The notes below the pieces were generated by a model that did not search any database, was not told the DNA's origin, and saw only the letters and a program-made list of their open reading frames with translations. A DNA stretch of 64,000 nucleotides from Marasmius tenuissimus (taxonomy: Eukaryota > Basidiomycota > Agaricomycetes > Agaricales > Marasmiaceae). The DNA lies in assembly GCA_029532415.1 (NCBI GenBank), contig JAQOTA010000042.1, positions 1,116,001-1,180,000 on the forward strand, written 5' to 3'. A program made the position numbers and the translations under genes. Positions 49,632 through 61,728 of this stretch are shown here, piece by piece (the stretch's first letter is position 1; each line of letters starts with the position of its first letter).

Positions 49632-50641
49632 ATGACAGTGATGGTAGTTGGTCAAGAACAGAATCATAATGCGTGTGTATCACTCTGTTGAACTTGCACT
49701 CTAGTTATGTATCTCTATCTTTTAAAGGTTTCTCCGAGACAATCTGCCACGAGCTGAAGGGATTGCTGCCCGTCAAGATACTCAAACTATCTCCAGTACT
49801 ACCATCACACTTCCTACCACCTTACCTCTTTCTCTGAATACACCTACAAACTCTTCGAGCACAAGTCCTGATATCAAAGCTACAGTTGCTCGAGGTAGCA
49901 CAATCATAATTACAGCTCCGGTACATACTACCATTACTCCAGTCCCTTTAACTACCTCTGGCGACTCATTTACAACGTCCACATTTTCAACACGGTAAGG
50001 GTTACATTAATGACTCGATCCCCGTCCTAACCTTCCACTAATAATCTAGACCCTCTCCCGATGATAATCATAAACCAAATATAGGTGTTATTGCGGGAGT
50101 AACTAGCGCCATCGGTGCTCTCGCGTTGCTCGTTGCAGTCTTGTATCTGATGCGTTGGAAAAAGAAACGTAAGTGTTTCATCTAAAGCCTGCGACTCCGA
50201 AATCTCAAAACAAATACAGGAAATTTGGATGACTCCACTGTTGCTCGTCCGTTGTTTCCTCCGAGCTCACGTCCACCTGCGGTAAAACCATTCACATCTC
50301 CAATGGCAGAGTCACACACATCATTCTCAATCAGAACAAGCACCCCTACTATGACCGACACTCGCACTACAACTCCACTTAGTGGTTCGGTCCCAAAAAG
50401 TACCTCACTATCTCAAAAACCTCATCAGCTGATTCCTCGGAGAAACCAAACCCAAGCACCTCACACCGAGACGGAGCCAGAACTTTTGGATGAGAATATC
50501 TCAGTCAACAAATCTGAATTTTCCGCCATGCGCGCAGAGATGAGCGCAATGAAGACCAGGTTGGCAGTTTTAGAGGCGGAAGTGGCAGATCAACCTCCGG
50601 ACTATGTGTCGTCATATACGAGCACTAGCGGGGCTGCATGA
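49632..50641 (+). CDS. single-pass membrane protein with S/T-rich ectodomain
   Basis: Four exons, 49632-49672, 49728-49994, 50050-50168 and 50220-50641, joined across three GT-AG introns of 55, 55 and 51 nt; 849 nt in all, 282 residues. The N-terminal half is rich in Ser, Thr and Pro (likely O-glycosylated outside the cell). One transmembrane helix follows, GVIAGVTSAIGALALLVAVL, then a basic stop-transfer MRWKKKR. The cytoplasmic tail contains a short heptad-like EMSAMKTRLAVLEAEVA and ends with the motif QPPDYVSSYTS. This layout is a common agaricomycete type resembling wall-stress sensor/mucin-like proteins. No signal peptide is seen from this start, so an upstream first exon may be missing. 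Confidence 0.65.
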
Positions 50642-51476
50642 ACGGATTTTTTGTTCAAAGATATGTTGTGTTGCCAGGAATGTAAATCATTCGTATACCT
50701 CGTAATTGGAACATATTTTGTTGAGAATTGGCGTACTCTAGACCCTTCCATCCAACTGGTCAATCGAACCACTTTTTCTTCATCAAATGACATAGAGACC
50801 AAGCCTGCGAGTATCTGAGCCGGGAGAATGAACACCCCGTTGCCCGTCATTAACAATGCACTCCCGTGTGCGGGTCAGAGTATGTATCATGATTGGATTC
50901 CGAACCCTCAGAGAAATCTTTGAATATAAGAATGGGAGGCAAAACAGTGAGAAGAAACACTCATGGGTACCTTCTGGCATTGCAGCTCAGTCCTATGATG
51001 GGGAGGGAACAAATAACTAGCACCCACACATCACACCGACTGACATTAAGAAGTTGCTTTCAAACTGTACTAAGGTAGGGAGTTAGTATTGTCTTCTACC
51101 TCAATGGATGATCAGCATATCAAAGATGGTCGGCAAAACCGCAGAAGGTACGTACTCGTTCGTTAGATTTGTCCATATCCTGATCAGATATCATAATCAA
51201 GAAATCACCAATAAGACGTGAAGTGACTCAGGGTCTGTGGAGCTGAGATCATGACAACATTCCATATTAGATGAAGGGACTGGATTGTACCTCAAGGAGA
51301 TATGAGCTGGCAAACCTCTGGAGCTCTGTGAGGGTAGGGAAAATGTGTAAATGTTAGGATAGGACTAGCTCAGTTGATAGTAAGGTCAACTCGATTCTTG
51401 TAGGTACCTGTTAGAATAGGACTAGCTAGAATATAAAGTAAGTGAATGAAATAGTTATCAAGAAACAATAGACTCA
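50642..51476. other. no gene recognised
   Basis: Short frames only. 51368-51390 holds a first, imperfect copy of the hairpin sequence described at 51477. Confidence 0.4.
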
Positions 51477-51504
51477 CCTCAGTTGATAGTAAGGTCAACT
51501 GAGG
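51477..51504. other. perfect 10-bp hairpin with a nearby direct copy
   Basis: CCTCAGTTGA and TCAACTGAGG enclose TAGTAAGG. The same core (CTCAGTTGATAGTAAGG then TCAACT) also occurs about 110 bp upstream at 51369, where the stem is incomplete. AGGACTAGCT is likewise duplicated just before each region. Confidence 0.6.
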
Positions 51505-51742
51505 TGCGTCTGAGCGAAAAGAAAAGTTTTGTGTAGTGTGTCGTGAGAAACTATCAAGCCACCAAATACAGTCAGTCACGTGTAACGCCAGAATCAGTAA
51601 GTACGAATGTCCGTGGCGCTGGACTCGTCGAAGTATTACTTCAACAGTAAATTCTCTGTTGTGGATTAGTCTCCCAAGTCAGACTCCAGGATTGGTTTTT
51701 TGTTGGTATAGAGGGCGCAATCAATCTGGAGTCTGATTTAAA

Positions 51743-52222
51743 ATGCGCCCCCTGGGCCCTTACCCGTACCTCATTAGACTTCCATATATGGATAGGTCGG
51801 GTAGTTCGGAGATATCACGTTATTCAACTGATGCCTGAGCGCGTCGTTCAACAAATCGAAGTCTCGATCTGCTTGACGATTTTCTCCCCAATATGATATT
51901 CCAATCTTTCAGGAAGACTGGAACTACAAGTTCTTCTCTCAAATAGGCTTGTATCTAAGAAATATTGTGTGGAACCAAATGCTGTTACCCGCTGACCCTA
52001 CTCTAGGATTTTCTTATGCATCCACTGCTATTTACTCGAGACTTATCATGGATAGAGACCTCAAACGCCAGCAAGCTTACACTCAAGCCCATCTAGAGTA
52101 AAACTAGGGGAAGAGACAAGAGGGAGAATATGTACGCGTCACCGCGTAGTGTGGGAGCACAACGTGACTCAGTTTGCACTTCCATATATGGCAGTCTAAT
52201 TGAGGTACGGAAGCTAGGTGCG
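51743..52222. mobile_element. degenerate inverted-repeat element
   Basis: CGTACCTCATTAGACT followed by TCCATATATGG (about 51768-51794) is repeated in inverted orientation at about 52181-52213 (CCATATATGG, then AGTCTAATTGAGGTACG). Further outwards both sides hold a GCGC-containing block. It is about 480 bp with no coding capacity and no clear target duplication. Probably an old MITE. Confidence 0.5.
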
Positions 52223-54949
52223 CACCAACTATTTATAAGCACACGTGGGCTATAGATCACGTCCTCCCGGTACACTTCCGGGTCCTTCTCCGAAAACGGT
52301 TTCCTTGAAGTAACGTCGATGTCACTGCTGTTTTACTAAGTAAATAATCTAATAATTACGACCGCCAAAACCATCGTTTCTTTCACCAACTCATGAGTTT
52401 GCTCGCCTACAGAACTTCCCTTCACCTCAAAACTCCCTCAGTCCGATATTAAGTTGCGAGTAAGTAGTACCATGCTGGTGCTTCGAGCGACAGGGGAAGG
52501 CCATAACACTCTGCCAAAAAAAAGTAAGTAGTGCCATCATGGCGACGTCGAAAGGCTTGGTTGCTGAATAGAGTCCAGAACCAAGTATAGTGATAATAGT
52601 ACGAGTCGAGCCCTTTGATTGAAGTGGCCCGTCCAATCGAACCTCCTTATTGATACGATTTCATTCAAGCTACAGGCACGTTTATCCTCGCCGGGCGAGA
52701 ACCAACTTGACTGATCTTTCGTGTTGTGGAATCGACATGGAGTCGCGTCCAAGTTTATTCAGCCAGTCTACAGAATATTGTGTTGCCTGTAATTGATCTG
52801 AGGATATCTAGACTTACCTAGATCCCAAGCTTTGAATCCCATGAAGTAACATACTCTTCGGTTTGCCGTTCTTACATTCAATTCTCTTGAGACTGTAATC
52901 TATCTTTTCAACTCACGCTCGAATTACTTGGTGCGGACCTAGTTTTCTTGAGATACGGGTAGAGGGGCGCGGTTTCAACTACACTAGTTGTGGATCATAA
53001 TTGCTGCTGAACTTAAGATAGCGCCGGCGTCATGTTTTCAGGAAAGCAAGGCATAGACGATTCGTATATCATACCAATTTCCGAACAGGGCTGAGAATCT
53101 ATAGAATGACAATTAGTGACGGTAGCCCCAATCTGCGACGCAAAAGGTGGACCAGCGGAGTGCGGTTTTCCCCGTTTGCTATTCTTGGCCATTCTTGGCA
53201 GTTTGGCCGGTCCTGTTGATCACAATTCAAGTTCTGACGCTAGTGGCGATCAGTTTGAAAGGAAACAAAACATCCGAACGGCTGGCGACTCACAAGCAAT
53301 AACAAGCTCCCAGAAGGCGTCTGTGTATTCCGGATAGCGGGCATAGTGGTAGCTGGTCGAGTGAGAAGGCCTCCATCACAGGACCCGGGCTCGTACTTCT
53401 CTGAAACAAAGCATGTGGTCAGGGTTGATAAGGGCGGACTAAAGCCAAATAGAAGTCGACCGCCGACCACTACCACGATGACGGGCTTTATAAAGTATTT
53501 ACCGCTGTGGTTCCGGTACTCTTACTTTTGCTCTCATTCTCGTCGCATCCAGATCTTCCCTTGAGAACAACCCGTGTTGTTCTTCTCTCCTTCTGGGTGT
53601 CTCCATATCCTTGCCATTCTTCTGAGGTGACTTGACCAATCCGACGTCAATGCTTCCCGACGAGCTTTTCGAAAACAAATCAGAGCAAGATGCGTTGGTC
53701 AAACCTCTTGCATCAATATCTCTCATACGAGCTCGCTCTCCTGCCACACTACGCTAATATAGCCCAGTAGGGAGCAGCTCTTTGTTGAATCCTTGAACGT
53801 TGGCTTGGATAGGAAGGGGTCGATGGGTGTGTTTAGGTTGTTGATGATACCTAGGCCGTTAGGATGACTACTAATGTTTTGAAGTCATACATCGTTCGAG
53901 TAATGCTTCCAACAACCTTCCGGTACGTCTTTCCTCGGATCTTGCCCCTGCATCCTTCCTGTCGCATCACACAAACCGCCACGAGTCATTTTTCCATTCT
54001 ACGCCAGTTCTATCCAGTGTCGACGTGAACCTCTAAGTACCGTCGCGTTGGACTGAAAGTCATATCGTATCTGTGTCCATAAGTACCCTGACGCCACGAT
54101 GCCAGAAACAAGAAAACGGGCGAACTCTGCGTTTCTGAGGCCTGTGGGTGACAGAGTGAAATGAGGTTGAGTGTGACTACAAAAACGGGGTGAAGATCGT
54201 GTACGAACGCACTAGTCGCGCTGGAATTCTCGGGAATACTGATGATGAGTAGATTCGAACTCCCTGATTTTTACTTTCCCGTATGTGCTTATGGAGGTCT
54301 GTCTTTGGGCTCTTGTGCTACCGGTGCTACAAGTCCCTATTCCTCATTGAATATTGAACCGCTACCATTCCAATCCCTCCACGGAATAATGGTGGTAACT
54401 TGATCTCGATGTCTTGCGGCGGTACTTAATGGGGACCGATATTGCCTCTACTCAAATTCCTCACATAAGTGGTGAGAATCTACTCCCTCCACTCAATATC
54501 ACGAAGATTAAAACATCAGGAGAGCTAGCACTGGCATATCCGGCCATTGCTCCTGTGATTCAGTGTGGTTAGTGTATGCCGACTTGCTTGTGAGTCGCAT
54601 GCTCTCTATGTCTACGGCACCAGTGGACCACGGAATCTGAACGCCTCTGGACTTGGGACCGTCAGGGATAATGGTCTCTTTGAGAAAATAAGAAGCACGA
54701 AAAACAACTCTTTCTCGGACCCCGCCGCCTGGCCATCGCAAGGTTTACCTTGGCCACGGTGATAATTAATTTGCCTCCAAATGATCATTAGTGAGGTATT
54801 GGTTCACCATCAGTATGAGGTGCGTTTCTCCCCCGTTCCCATCTTATCTTGACCAGCAGGAATGGACACCTAAGATACCTTGTTCTGTAATTTCACTGTA
54901 GTGCCAGGGCGTTCCATTCAGTTGAGAAATCCACGCAATAAAAGCACGG
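52223..54949. other. interval without a firm gene
   Basis: Two minus-strand frames at 53240-53476 and 53499-53747 might be exons of one gene: the upstream one is charged (MRDIDARGLTNASCSDLF...), the other starts with a Val/Gly-rich hydrophobic segment. I cannot fix a splice model, and I recognise no family. The rest shows nothing. Confidence 0.35.
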
Positions 54950-55187
54950 AATACTTAAAAACTACAGAACCGTAGACCGAACTGCAACGGTTATATATAT
55001 ACTAGTACTCGCAGCTAGAGGTGCAGAAACATGTCTTAAACATGGGAAGAGAATACTTAGAAGGAAACCTAGGGTAACAAAAAATAGAGTATGCAGCCGG
55101 CAAGAAAGGTCTATCTGCCCTGATTACTGAGGCACCTGTTTCCGGAAGCCTTGAATGATTGCCTCGTGCTACCAGCAGTGCACTGGG
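54950..55187 (-). pseudogene. tail of another array gene copy (G6), cut by the copia element
   Basis: Similar to the last part of G3 and G4 (compare 46437-46580): a CCGGC-GAAA block followed by GTCTATCTGCCCTGATTACTG and GAGGCAC. The similarity ends at the 5' LTR and does not resume beyond the 3' LTR, so the rest of this copy has been lost or moved. Confidence 0.5.
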
Positions 55188-55510
55188 TGTTGAATCCGTG
55201 GACTATAATTAGATCCCAGTATATCCGAAGTCCCGGTTCATACTTCCCGCCATTGTATTATGCAGGACAATGCATTCGCTATTTGTTCTATTCTTCATTG
55301 TTCACTATGCTCATATGTACAATTTCTATTGTTGTCCTTATATGGTATTTGCTATTGTCTCTACATGTATATAAGCCCGTAGTTCTCTACTTGAATCTAC
55401 AGTGTGCTTGAGCTTCTACGTCTCGCCTCTACCTCTCTAAATTCTTCTCTGGTAAGTAGTAGTGTAGCCGTGTTGTAGTCCTCTGCGCTAGGCATCATGC
55501 CAGCTCATCA
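55188..55510 (+). repeat. 5' LTR of the copia element
   Basis: Begins TGTTGAATCC and ends GCTCATCA. A TATATAAG box at 55368-55375 is a likely promoter for the genomic transcript. 323 bp. Confidence 0.9.
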
Positions 55511-55523
55511 GGTTATGGGCCCC
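55511..55523 (+). other. primer-binding site, initiator-Met half-tRNA type
   Basis: GGTTATGGGCCCC lies immediately after the 5' LTR. It is the same word used by Drosophila copia, which primes from an internal cleavage fragment of initiator methionine tRNA rather than from the tRNA 3' end. Match to this fungus' own tRNA not checked. Confidence 0.75.
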
Positions 55524-55715
55524 GGTTAGCCCGACTACAATAACGAGTGCCCCTAGGCCGCTGTCATCGGCTAGCTAGGCTAGACCTGCATGTTGCCATT
55601 GACCTCTTAATTGAGTGCTCAATCTATGGCATTGATGTACGTCCTTCAATGACATCGGATCTAAAGGATCCAATGCTCCTTGTTGAGCATAGCGCCTTGA
55701 TGGCTGCTCCCTGCG

Positions 55716-57434
55716 TTGATTAGACGTAGGCTGATGCTGTCTTTTCTAGATCCAACACCAAACTCTAAACCTCTTACTACCATGTTTGACGTTAAGAAAT
55801 ACTTTTCCGGTCGCTTCAACGGCGCCAACTTTAAACAAGTTTACTACGGTGAAATGGAAGCCGTGACCAAGACTCAGGGTCTAAATGGTCATCTTACTAG
55901 TGACGAACCACGTCCTGGTATGCCCCTTGGCCGCATTACTAGCCCTGAGGGGGTTACTCCTATTGTTTGTGACACCGTCACTCCTGAGGAGTACGCCACA
56001 TGGCAAAAGGAAAGTCTTGCCCCTCATGGGATTATTCAGATCACCACCACCAAGGAAGTCTTCAATCCTGTCAAGGACTTGAGTGCCCAGAAGGCTTGGG
56101 AACAGCTGAACAATACCTACGGCGGGCCCACTTTGTCTGCCATCTATGGCAACTTTGTTAAACTTGTCTCTTTCAGACTTACCACCTCTCATCCCCAAGC
56201 TGGCATCGCCAAGTTCAAGTCCTATATCAAACGACTCTCCAAGGTAGGAGTGGTTCTCCCCAAGTTGATCAAAGCCCTCTTGCTCATCACTGCTATTCCT
56301 CCCAAATGGGATGCCACCTCCTCTAAATCCCTTCATGACTATGTCAGGGATCCTGAGGATGTTAATGCTCTCACTGTCTCTGTTGTCCATGATGCCATCA
56401 TGGTTGAATACAAACGCCAGAACCTGCAGCTCGTGAACCGCCTCTCTGCGGTGAAGTGTGCTGGTAACCGTGAACCATTGTTTGGTCAACAGCAACACCT
56501 GCAGCAGGAATGACAGCAGCGTGGGTACCAGCAGCACTCCCATCTTGCATCCTACGCATCCGTCATCACTTCCCCTCCGCCTGTCCGTCCTTACTCCTTG
56601 ATCACTGACCGCAGGGAATGTATTGCATTGAATGCAGTCAACAACTCCTTGCGCGCCGAGATTGCCAGTGCCCCTTCTAGCTGTGCTAGAGGATCTCCGC
56701 CCCCAGCGCACTTCACTGGTCACTGGGACAAGTCTTGTCACAGCACCGTTCCTCCTGCTGTCAAGAAGAATCCGGCTGCCATGCAGTCCTTCACCGGCTT
56801 CAAGCCATCTGAGTCAGTATTTGATGATGTACGTGAAGCATGTTCTCTTGCTGACAGACTTGGTGTACCTAAGACAGCGCGGCATCTCAAACTGTTTGAA
56901 CAGATCGTCACGTCCACTGCCAATTGTTTGCTCCAGGATCGTATCTCAAAGCCTGGTTCCTTGTCCAAGCGAGTTCTGGAGGACGATTCGGAAGATGAAG
57001 GAGCCGGACGTCCTTCTCCTACTTCTTCTAAACGCTCTCGCAGCATTGATCCTGATGAAGATGTAGAAATGGACTGGGGATCTGACGATGGTAAGGACAA
57101 TATGACTTATCTATCCGGTAATGATGTTGACAACGACATTGCCAAAGCTGCAGGAGTAGAGGACATCCCGGATGATGACTCTCTTGAATCATTCCACAAT
57201 GACAGGCAAGTTCCTTATCTTGACCTGCTTTCCCAAACTGATACAACCCTACAGCGATGCTCACAATTAGTTGGTATCAGTAGATCGCGAGGTAGTCATA
57301 GTGATCTGGTATCACTTGTATATTATTGTCATGCAATCAGTTCCCACTTTGTGGGGTGTACTCAATGTAAGGGAAAGAAAAGTGTGAACAATGCACAGGG
57401 TTGGCTCATTGATTCTGGTGCCTCCTCTCATTGA
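55716..57434 (+). pseudogene. copia gag and protease, interrupted
   Basis: A single frame runs from 55716 (or ATG at 55785, MFDVKKYFSG) through gag, with a copia-type gag core (AWEQLNNTYGG, then LTTSHPQAGIAKFKSYIKRL) to an in-frame TGA at 56511-56513. It resumes in the same frame to the protease signature WLIDSGASSH and ends in TGA at 57432-57434. Near 56700 a GHWDKSC stretch is the back half of a CCHC zinc knuckle; the first two Cys are not in the expected places. A Ser/Asp-rich acidic region follows. Inactive as read. Confidence 0.8.
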
Positions 57435-60400
57435 CATGAATGATTTCGCTGAATATGAATCGCTTGATGGTCCTATCATAAATACTGCGAATAAGGGCAA
57501 CCCTATACAAATCAGGGGTAAAGGCACAGTCTTCATTGAGCATAACGTCAAAGGACATAATGGGAAACTTACTGAGCATGTTTCGCATCTCTATCCTGTC
57601 TATTACATACCCCAATTAGATATACGCTTACTATCCATGGGAGAGTTCCTTCAAGATGGTCTATCAATTCGTGGGAATGCAAAAAAGTTGGCCTTCTACT
57701 CATCTCAGCAACGACAGTCGCTTGTTTCCTACCCTCATATGCCTGGTCAAACCATTTATTGGGTTCACTTGCGGAAAGCATCTGCTGAGGTTTTATTGGC
57801 CAAGTCGGTTGTTTACAATGTCGACTACGATATTGAGCACAGATGCTTTGGGCATCCATTGGATAAAGCCCTGAACAAAGCTCGGAAACATACACAAGGT
57901 TTCCCACTTGACTGTTACATCCATGCATCTTACCCTGGTCTATCTCACCTGGTCACATCACACTTGGCTAGTCACATCACCTCCGGACCCATTCCGAGTA
58001 TTTCCGGGTATTTCCGGGCTATTATTCTAGCTCATTCCAACACTATTCCATCCCCGGCACTCAACCCTCACTTCCGCGGTTCAGTCTCTCACACCAAGTC
58101 CATCCCCGGAACCTCCACCACTTCTGCCTCCGCTTCCGGGACTCTTCCATTCTTCATTCTGACTTATTCTGACTTACTTATCTCCGACTTCCGAGATATT
58201 CCCACACTCACTTATTCTATTCATATCTTCATTCCATCACGCACTTATTCATTTCCGGTTCATTTCCCTTCCGGTACATTTCTCCCCGTGTTTGACTTCC
58301 ATATGATACATCAACCTTTCCCGCACTTGACTCACTTATCATTCATTCATTTACTATAACCCTATATAAGCTCTATACTTCTATCCTGTATCTTAAGACT
58401 GGATCAACCAGAATCACCCTGGATCAACCAGGACTCACCTGGATAATTCTCTATTATGTCTTTCCTTCTCTCTCGCAACTTGTCCTCTTAGTCTAGTAGA
58501 AGGACAGCTCAGTTCATGGTGCTGTTGGCGAAACCTTCAGCTACTGTCTGCTCTAGATCCGTTGCTCCCTCACTCCTTCATCTTATCTCTTTCCTATCCA
58601 TCTATCCGACAGCATATAAAACCCCATATCTTATCTTATCCCTATCCGATCCGCACGATCCTAACATTGACCTTAAGATGCCTACTAAAAAGACACCTCT
58701 GTGTTGTGGTTGTGCTGAAGGCAAGATGCATGAGAAATCGTTCCCCAACTCTACTACAAGAGCTTCTAGACTGTTTGCAGGCATACATTTGGATTTGAAG
58801 CTGTACCTGGTAGAATCGTATCACCGGTACAAATACTACATCTCTTTTCTCGATGACTGCACGTCCTATGTTTGGACCTCCAAGCTCAAGACTAAAGACA
58901 AGGCAGTGCCCGCTTTGAGGGACTTCCTTACCATGGTCAAAATGCAGTTCAATGCTGTTGTCAAGACCTGGATGTCTGGTAAAGGGGGAGAGTACAAAGG
59001 AGACAAGTTCGATGCAGTACTGAAAGAGTATGGGATCCAAAGGGATCAAAGCATACCGTACACACCACAACAAAACGGTCGTGCTGAATGATTCAACAGG
59101 ACTATTCATGAGAAGGCTGAAGCTCTTTGCTTTGAAGCTTGTATGCCTCAGTCCTGGTGGGAATTCTGCCATGTGCATGCTGTCCACCTCTACAATCGCA
59201 CTCCTGTGCAACATTTGAGCTGGCAAACTCCATTCAAAATGCTTTATGGCGAAGCACCTGATGTTTCACATCTCTAAGTTATGGGTTGTGCGGCCTACGT
59301 CTTCATTCCTGAAGATCATAGGAAGAATAAGCTCGCTCCTTGCAGTGAGTTGATGACCTTCATCAGCTACCAGGATGGAATGAAAGGCTTCCTGTTCATG
59401 CAAAGCATCAATTCTGTATTCAAAGGTAGCACTGCACTGTTCAATGAAACACTGTATAACAAGCGTCCTGATGCCAAAACTCGTGGCTTCACACCTGCCG
59501 GTAGTGAACCATTTACTTTGGGTGAAAATCCCAACATTCCTTCAGAAGATGAAGACTCTGATGACAATTGGGACGATACTCCATTCCCAAATCTCAGACA
59601 TCGCTCCGAACCTTCTAAGAGATCAGAAGCTCAGGTTGACAAACCTGCAGGTGGCCCTGCACCAGGGGATGTGCCACTCCCTCAATCTGGTCCTCTGACG
59701 CCTCCAGGCAAACCCGCCGTTCCACCGCCTGCACCAGCAGCGGATGGTCCACACCAGTCTTCGAGGCAGCGGAAGGGTACAACGCAACCTGGTAATATTT
59801 TTGGGGAAAAGCAGAACCCAAATAAACCCTCAGACATTATTCGCAACTTAGAGAATAAGAATACTTGGAGAAACATCACTGGAGACAAAGAACCTTCACA
59901 TCCAGCTGATCATCCTAGCTCTTCGCGATCTAGGAAAGGCAAGGGTGGTAAAAAGGGGATTCCTGGTCCACTTCTGCCTCCACCTGCTCCAGAACCCAGT
60001 AGAAGCACTGAGTTGCATGAGGAAGAAAGCGTAGTCGAAAGACTGACCCAAGAAGGGGGAGTAGGATTCGTGATTTACCTGTTGAACAATGCTGTTCCAG
60101 TTCACGGTTCGCTTCCAACATCCGATACTCCTGATTTCTCTAACATCAGAGAGTGGACACTCCGCGATATTCTAAAGTTGCCTGTCGAGCAACAGAAGGA
60201 ATGGAAGAACACTTGCCACGAAGAACTTGAGGCACTTCATAAGCGCAAGGTCTTCGAACTCTGTGACTTGCCTAAAGGTCGCAAAGCCATCAGAAATAGA
60301 TGGGTCTTTGACATTAAGTCAAATGGTCGCAAGAAAGCGAGACTTGTTGCCAAATGTTTCTCTCAGGTCAAAGGTGTAGACTTTGATGAGATCTTCTCAC

Positions 60401-61686
60401 CAGTTGTTTGTTATGAGACTATTCGTATGATGCTTGCTCTCGCAGCTCTCAAGAAATGGTACATCACCTCTGTTGATGTAAAGAATGCCTTCCTTTACGG
60501 CGATCTTGTTGAGGAGATTTACATGGAACAACCTGAAGGCTTCAAAGTCAAGGGCCAAGAACATAAGGTACTACGCCTGTGTCATGCATTGTATGGACTG
60601 AAGCAAGCTGCCCTTGAGTGGTGGCGAACCCTCAGCTTGTCCATGGAAGTATTAGGCTTCAAACGCCTGACTTCTGATGCTGGACTCTTCATCTGCAAAG
60701 ATCCGAAGAGTGGTGAAGTTGTGTATGTGATCATCCATGTTGACAATGCACTCTTCATGGGTCCTAACAAAGCTTTTGTTGACAAAAAGAAAGCCGAGTT
60801 CATGGCTCAATGGGAATGCCGCAATATGGGCGATGCTAGTGAGTTTCTCCGCATGAGCATTTGTCGCAAAGGCAATAAGATCATGATTGACCAGAAGGAT
60901 TATCTGAAGAAAGTCCTTGAACATTTTGGGATGCAGAATGCGAAAGGTGCTCCTACGCCCTTACCTGCTGGCTATGTGCCAACTCCCAATGATGGTCCAG
61001 TCAATCCTGCCATTCGCTCCAAATTCCAGTCTGTAATTGGGTCGCTTCTGTACATCATGCTGGGCACACGTCCTGATATTGCCTATGCAGTTACGAAGCT
61101 TTCGCAGTTCTCTTCTAATCCAACGAAGGAACACCTCAATAAAGCACTTTACATCTGCCGCTATCTTGCTGGCACATCAGATTATTCACTTGTCTACGAT
61201 GGTGACTCTGATGGAGGTCTTCTTGCGTTCACAGACTCGGATTGGGCTGCTGATCCTATCAAACACCGTTTGATCACTGGCTACTTCTTCAAGTTAGCAG
61301 GCGGCATCTTCTCGTGGCAATCACACGCCCAGAAGACTGTAGCTCTTTCTTCCACTGAGGCTGAGTATATGGCACTGTCGGATTGCAGTCGTCAAGCTTC
61401 CTGGATAAGAACGCTACTCTCTGAACTTGGAATCGACTTGGGTCCTATTCCTATCTGCAGTGACAATCAAGGCTCTATCTTCATTGCATCTAATCCGGTT
61501 CAAGAATGCCGAACCAAGCACATCGATATTCGATATCATTATATTCGATCGTGTGTTGAAGATGGCAAAGTTAAATTGTTCTTCATTGAAGGAGTCTATA
61601 ATCCCGCAGACATGTTTACGCTCGGACATGAGAAGTTCTTACGGTTCAGAGATCACTTTGGACTTGAATTCTATTCGTCCACATGA
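57391..61686 (+). pseudogene. copia pol: integrase, reverse transcriptase, RNase H, interrupted
   Basis: Runs one frame off from gag-protease. GAG-pre-integrase with HRCFGHP (about 57840) is split by a solo LTR, and the zinc-finger half CCGCAEGK follows at about 58700. The integrase core shows FLDDCTSY and GGEYKGDKF, then QQNGRAE. The frame has TGA at 59089-59091 and TAA at about 59276-59278. From 59281 an 801-codon frame holds RT (RNRWVFDIKSNG, SVDVKNAFLYGDL, YGLKQAALEWW) with the active site HVDNALFMG instead of the usual YVDD. RNase H has DSDWAAD, SSTE-AEY, and SDNQG followed by KHIDIRYHYIR. The nested LTR plus duplication is 759 bp, a multiple of three, so the outer frame is unchanged across it. 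Confidence 0.85.
57913..58666. mobile_element. solo LTR (family L) inside copia pol
   Basis: TGTTACATCC...CTAACA flanked by the perfect 5-bp duplication TTGAC at 57908-57912 and 58667-58671. 754 bp, nearly identical to 36006-36770. TATATAAG at 58363-58370. As there is no internal sequence, it arose by LTR-LTR recombination after insertion. It must be younger than the copia insertion. Confidence 0.93.
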
Positions 61687-61716
61687 TTCGCTCAGATGCG
61701 CTTTTCAGCTGCACTT

Positions 61717-61728
61717 AGCGAGGGGGTG
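61717..61728 (+). other. polypurine tract
   Basis: AGCGAGGGGGTG directly precedes the 3' LTR and would prime plus-strand synthesis in the active ancestor. Confidence 0.6.

Noticed and set aside
51362..51504. CRISPR-like direct repeats
   Set aside because: Only two copies, unequal and palindromic, in a eukaryotic context.
55881..56741. 286-codon minus-strand frame
   Set aside because: Antisense to copia gag, which has clear gag motifs on the plus strand; a shadow frame.
57391..58359. Apparent continuous 322-codon protein
   Set aside because: The last third is read from the nested solo LTR; only the part before 57913 belongs to pol.
58516..58666. Apparent start of the 191-codon integrase frame
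   Set aside because: Lies inside the solo LTR; integrase coding resumes only after 58671.
58642..59226. 194-codon minus-strand frame
   Set aside because: Antisense to the copia integrase core.
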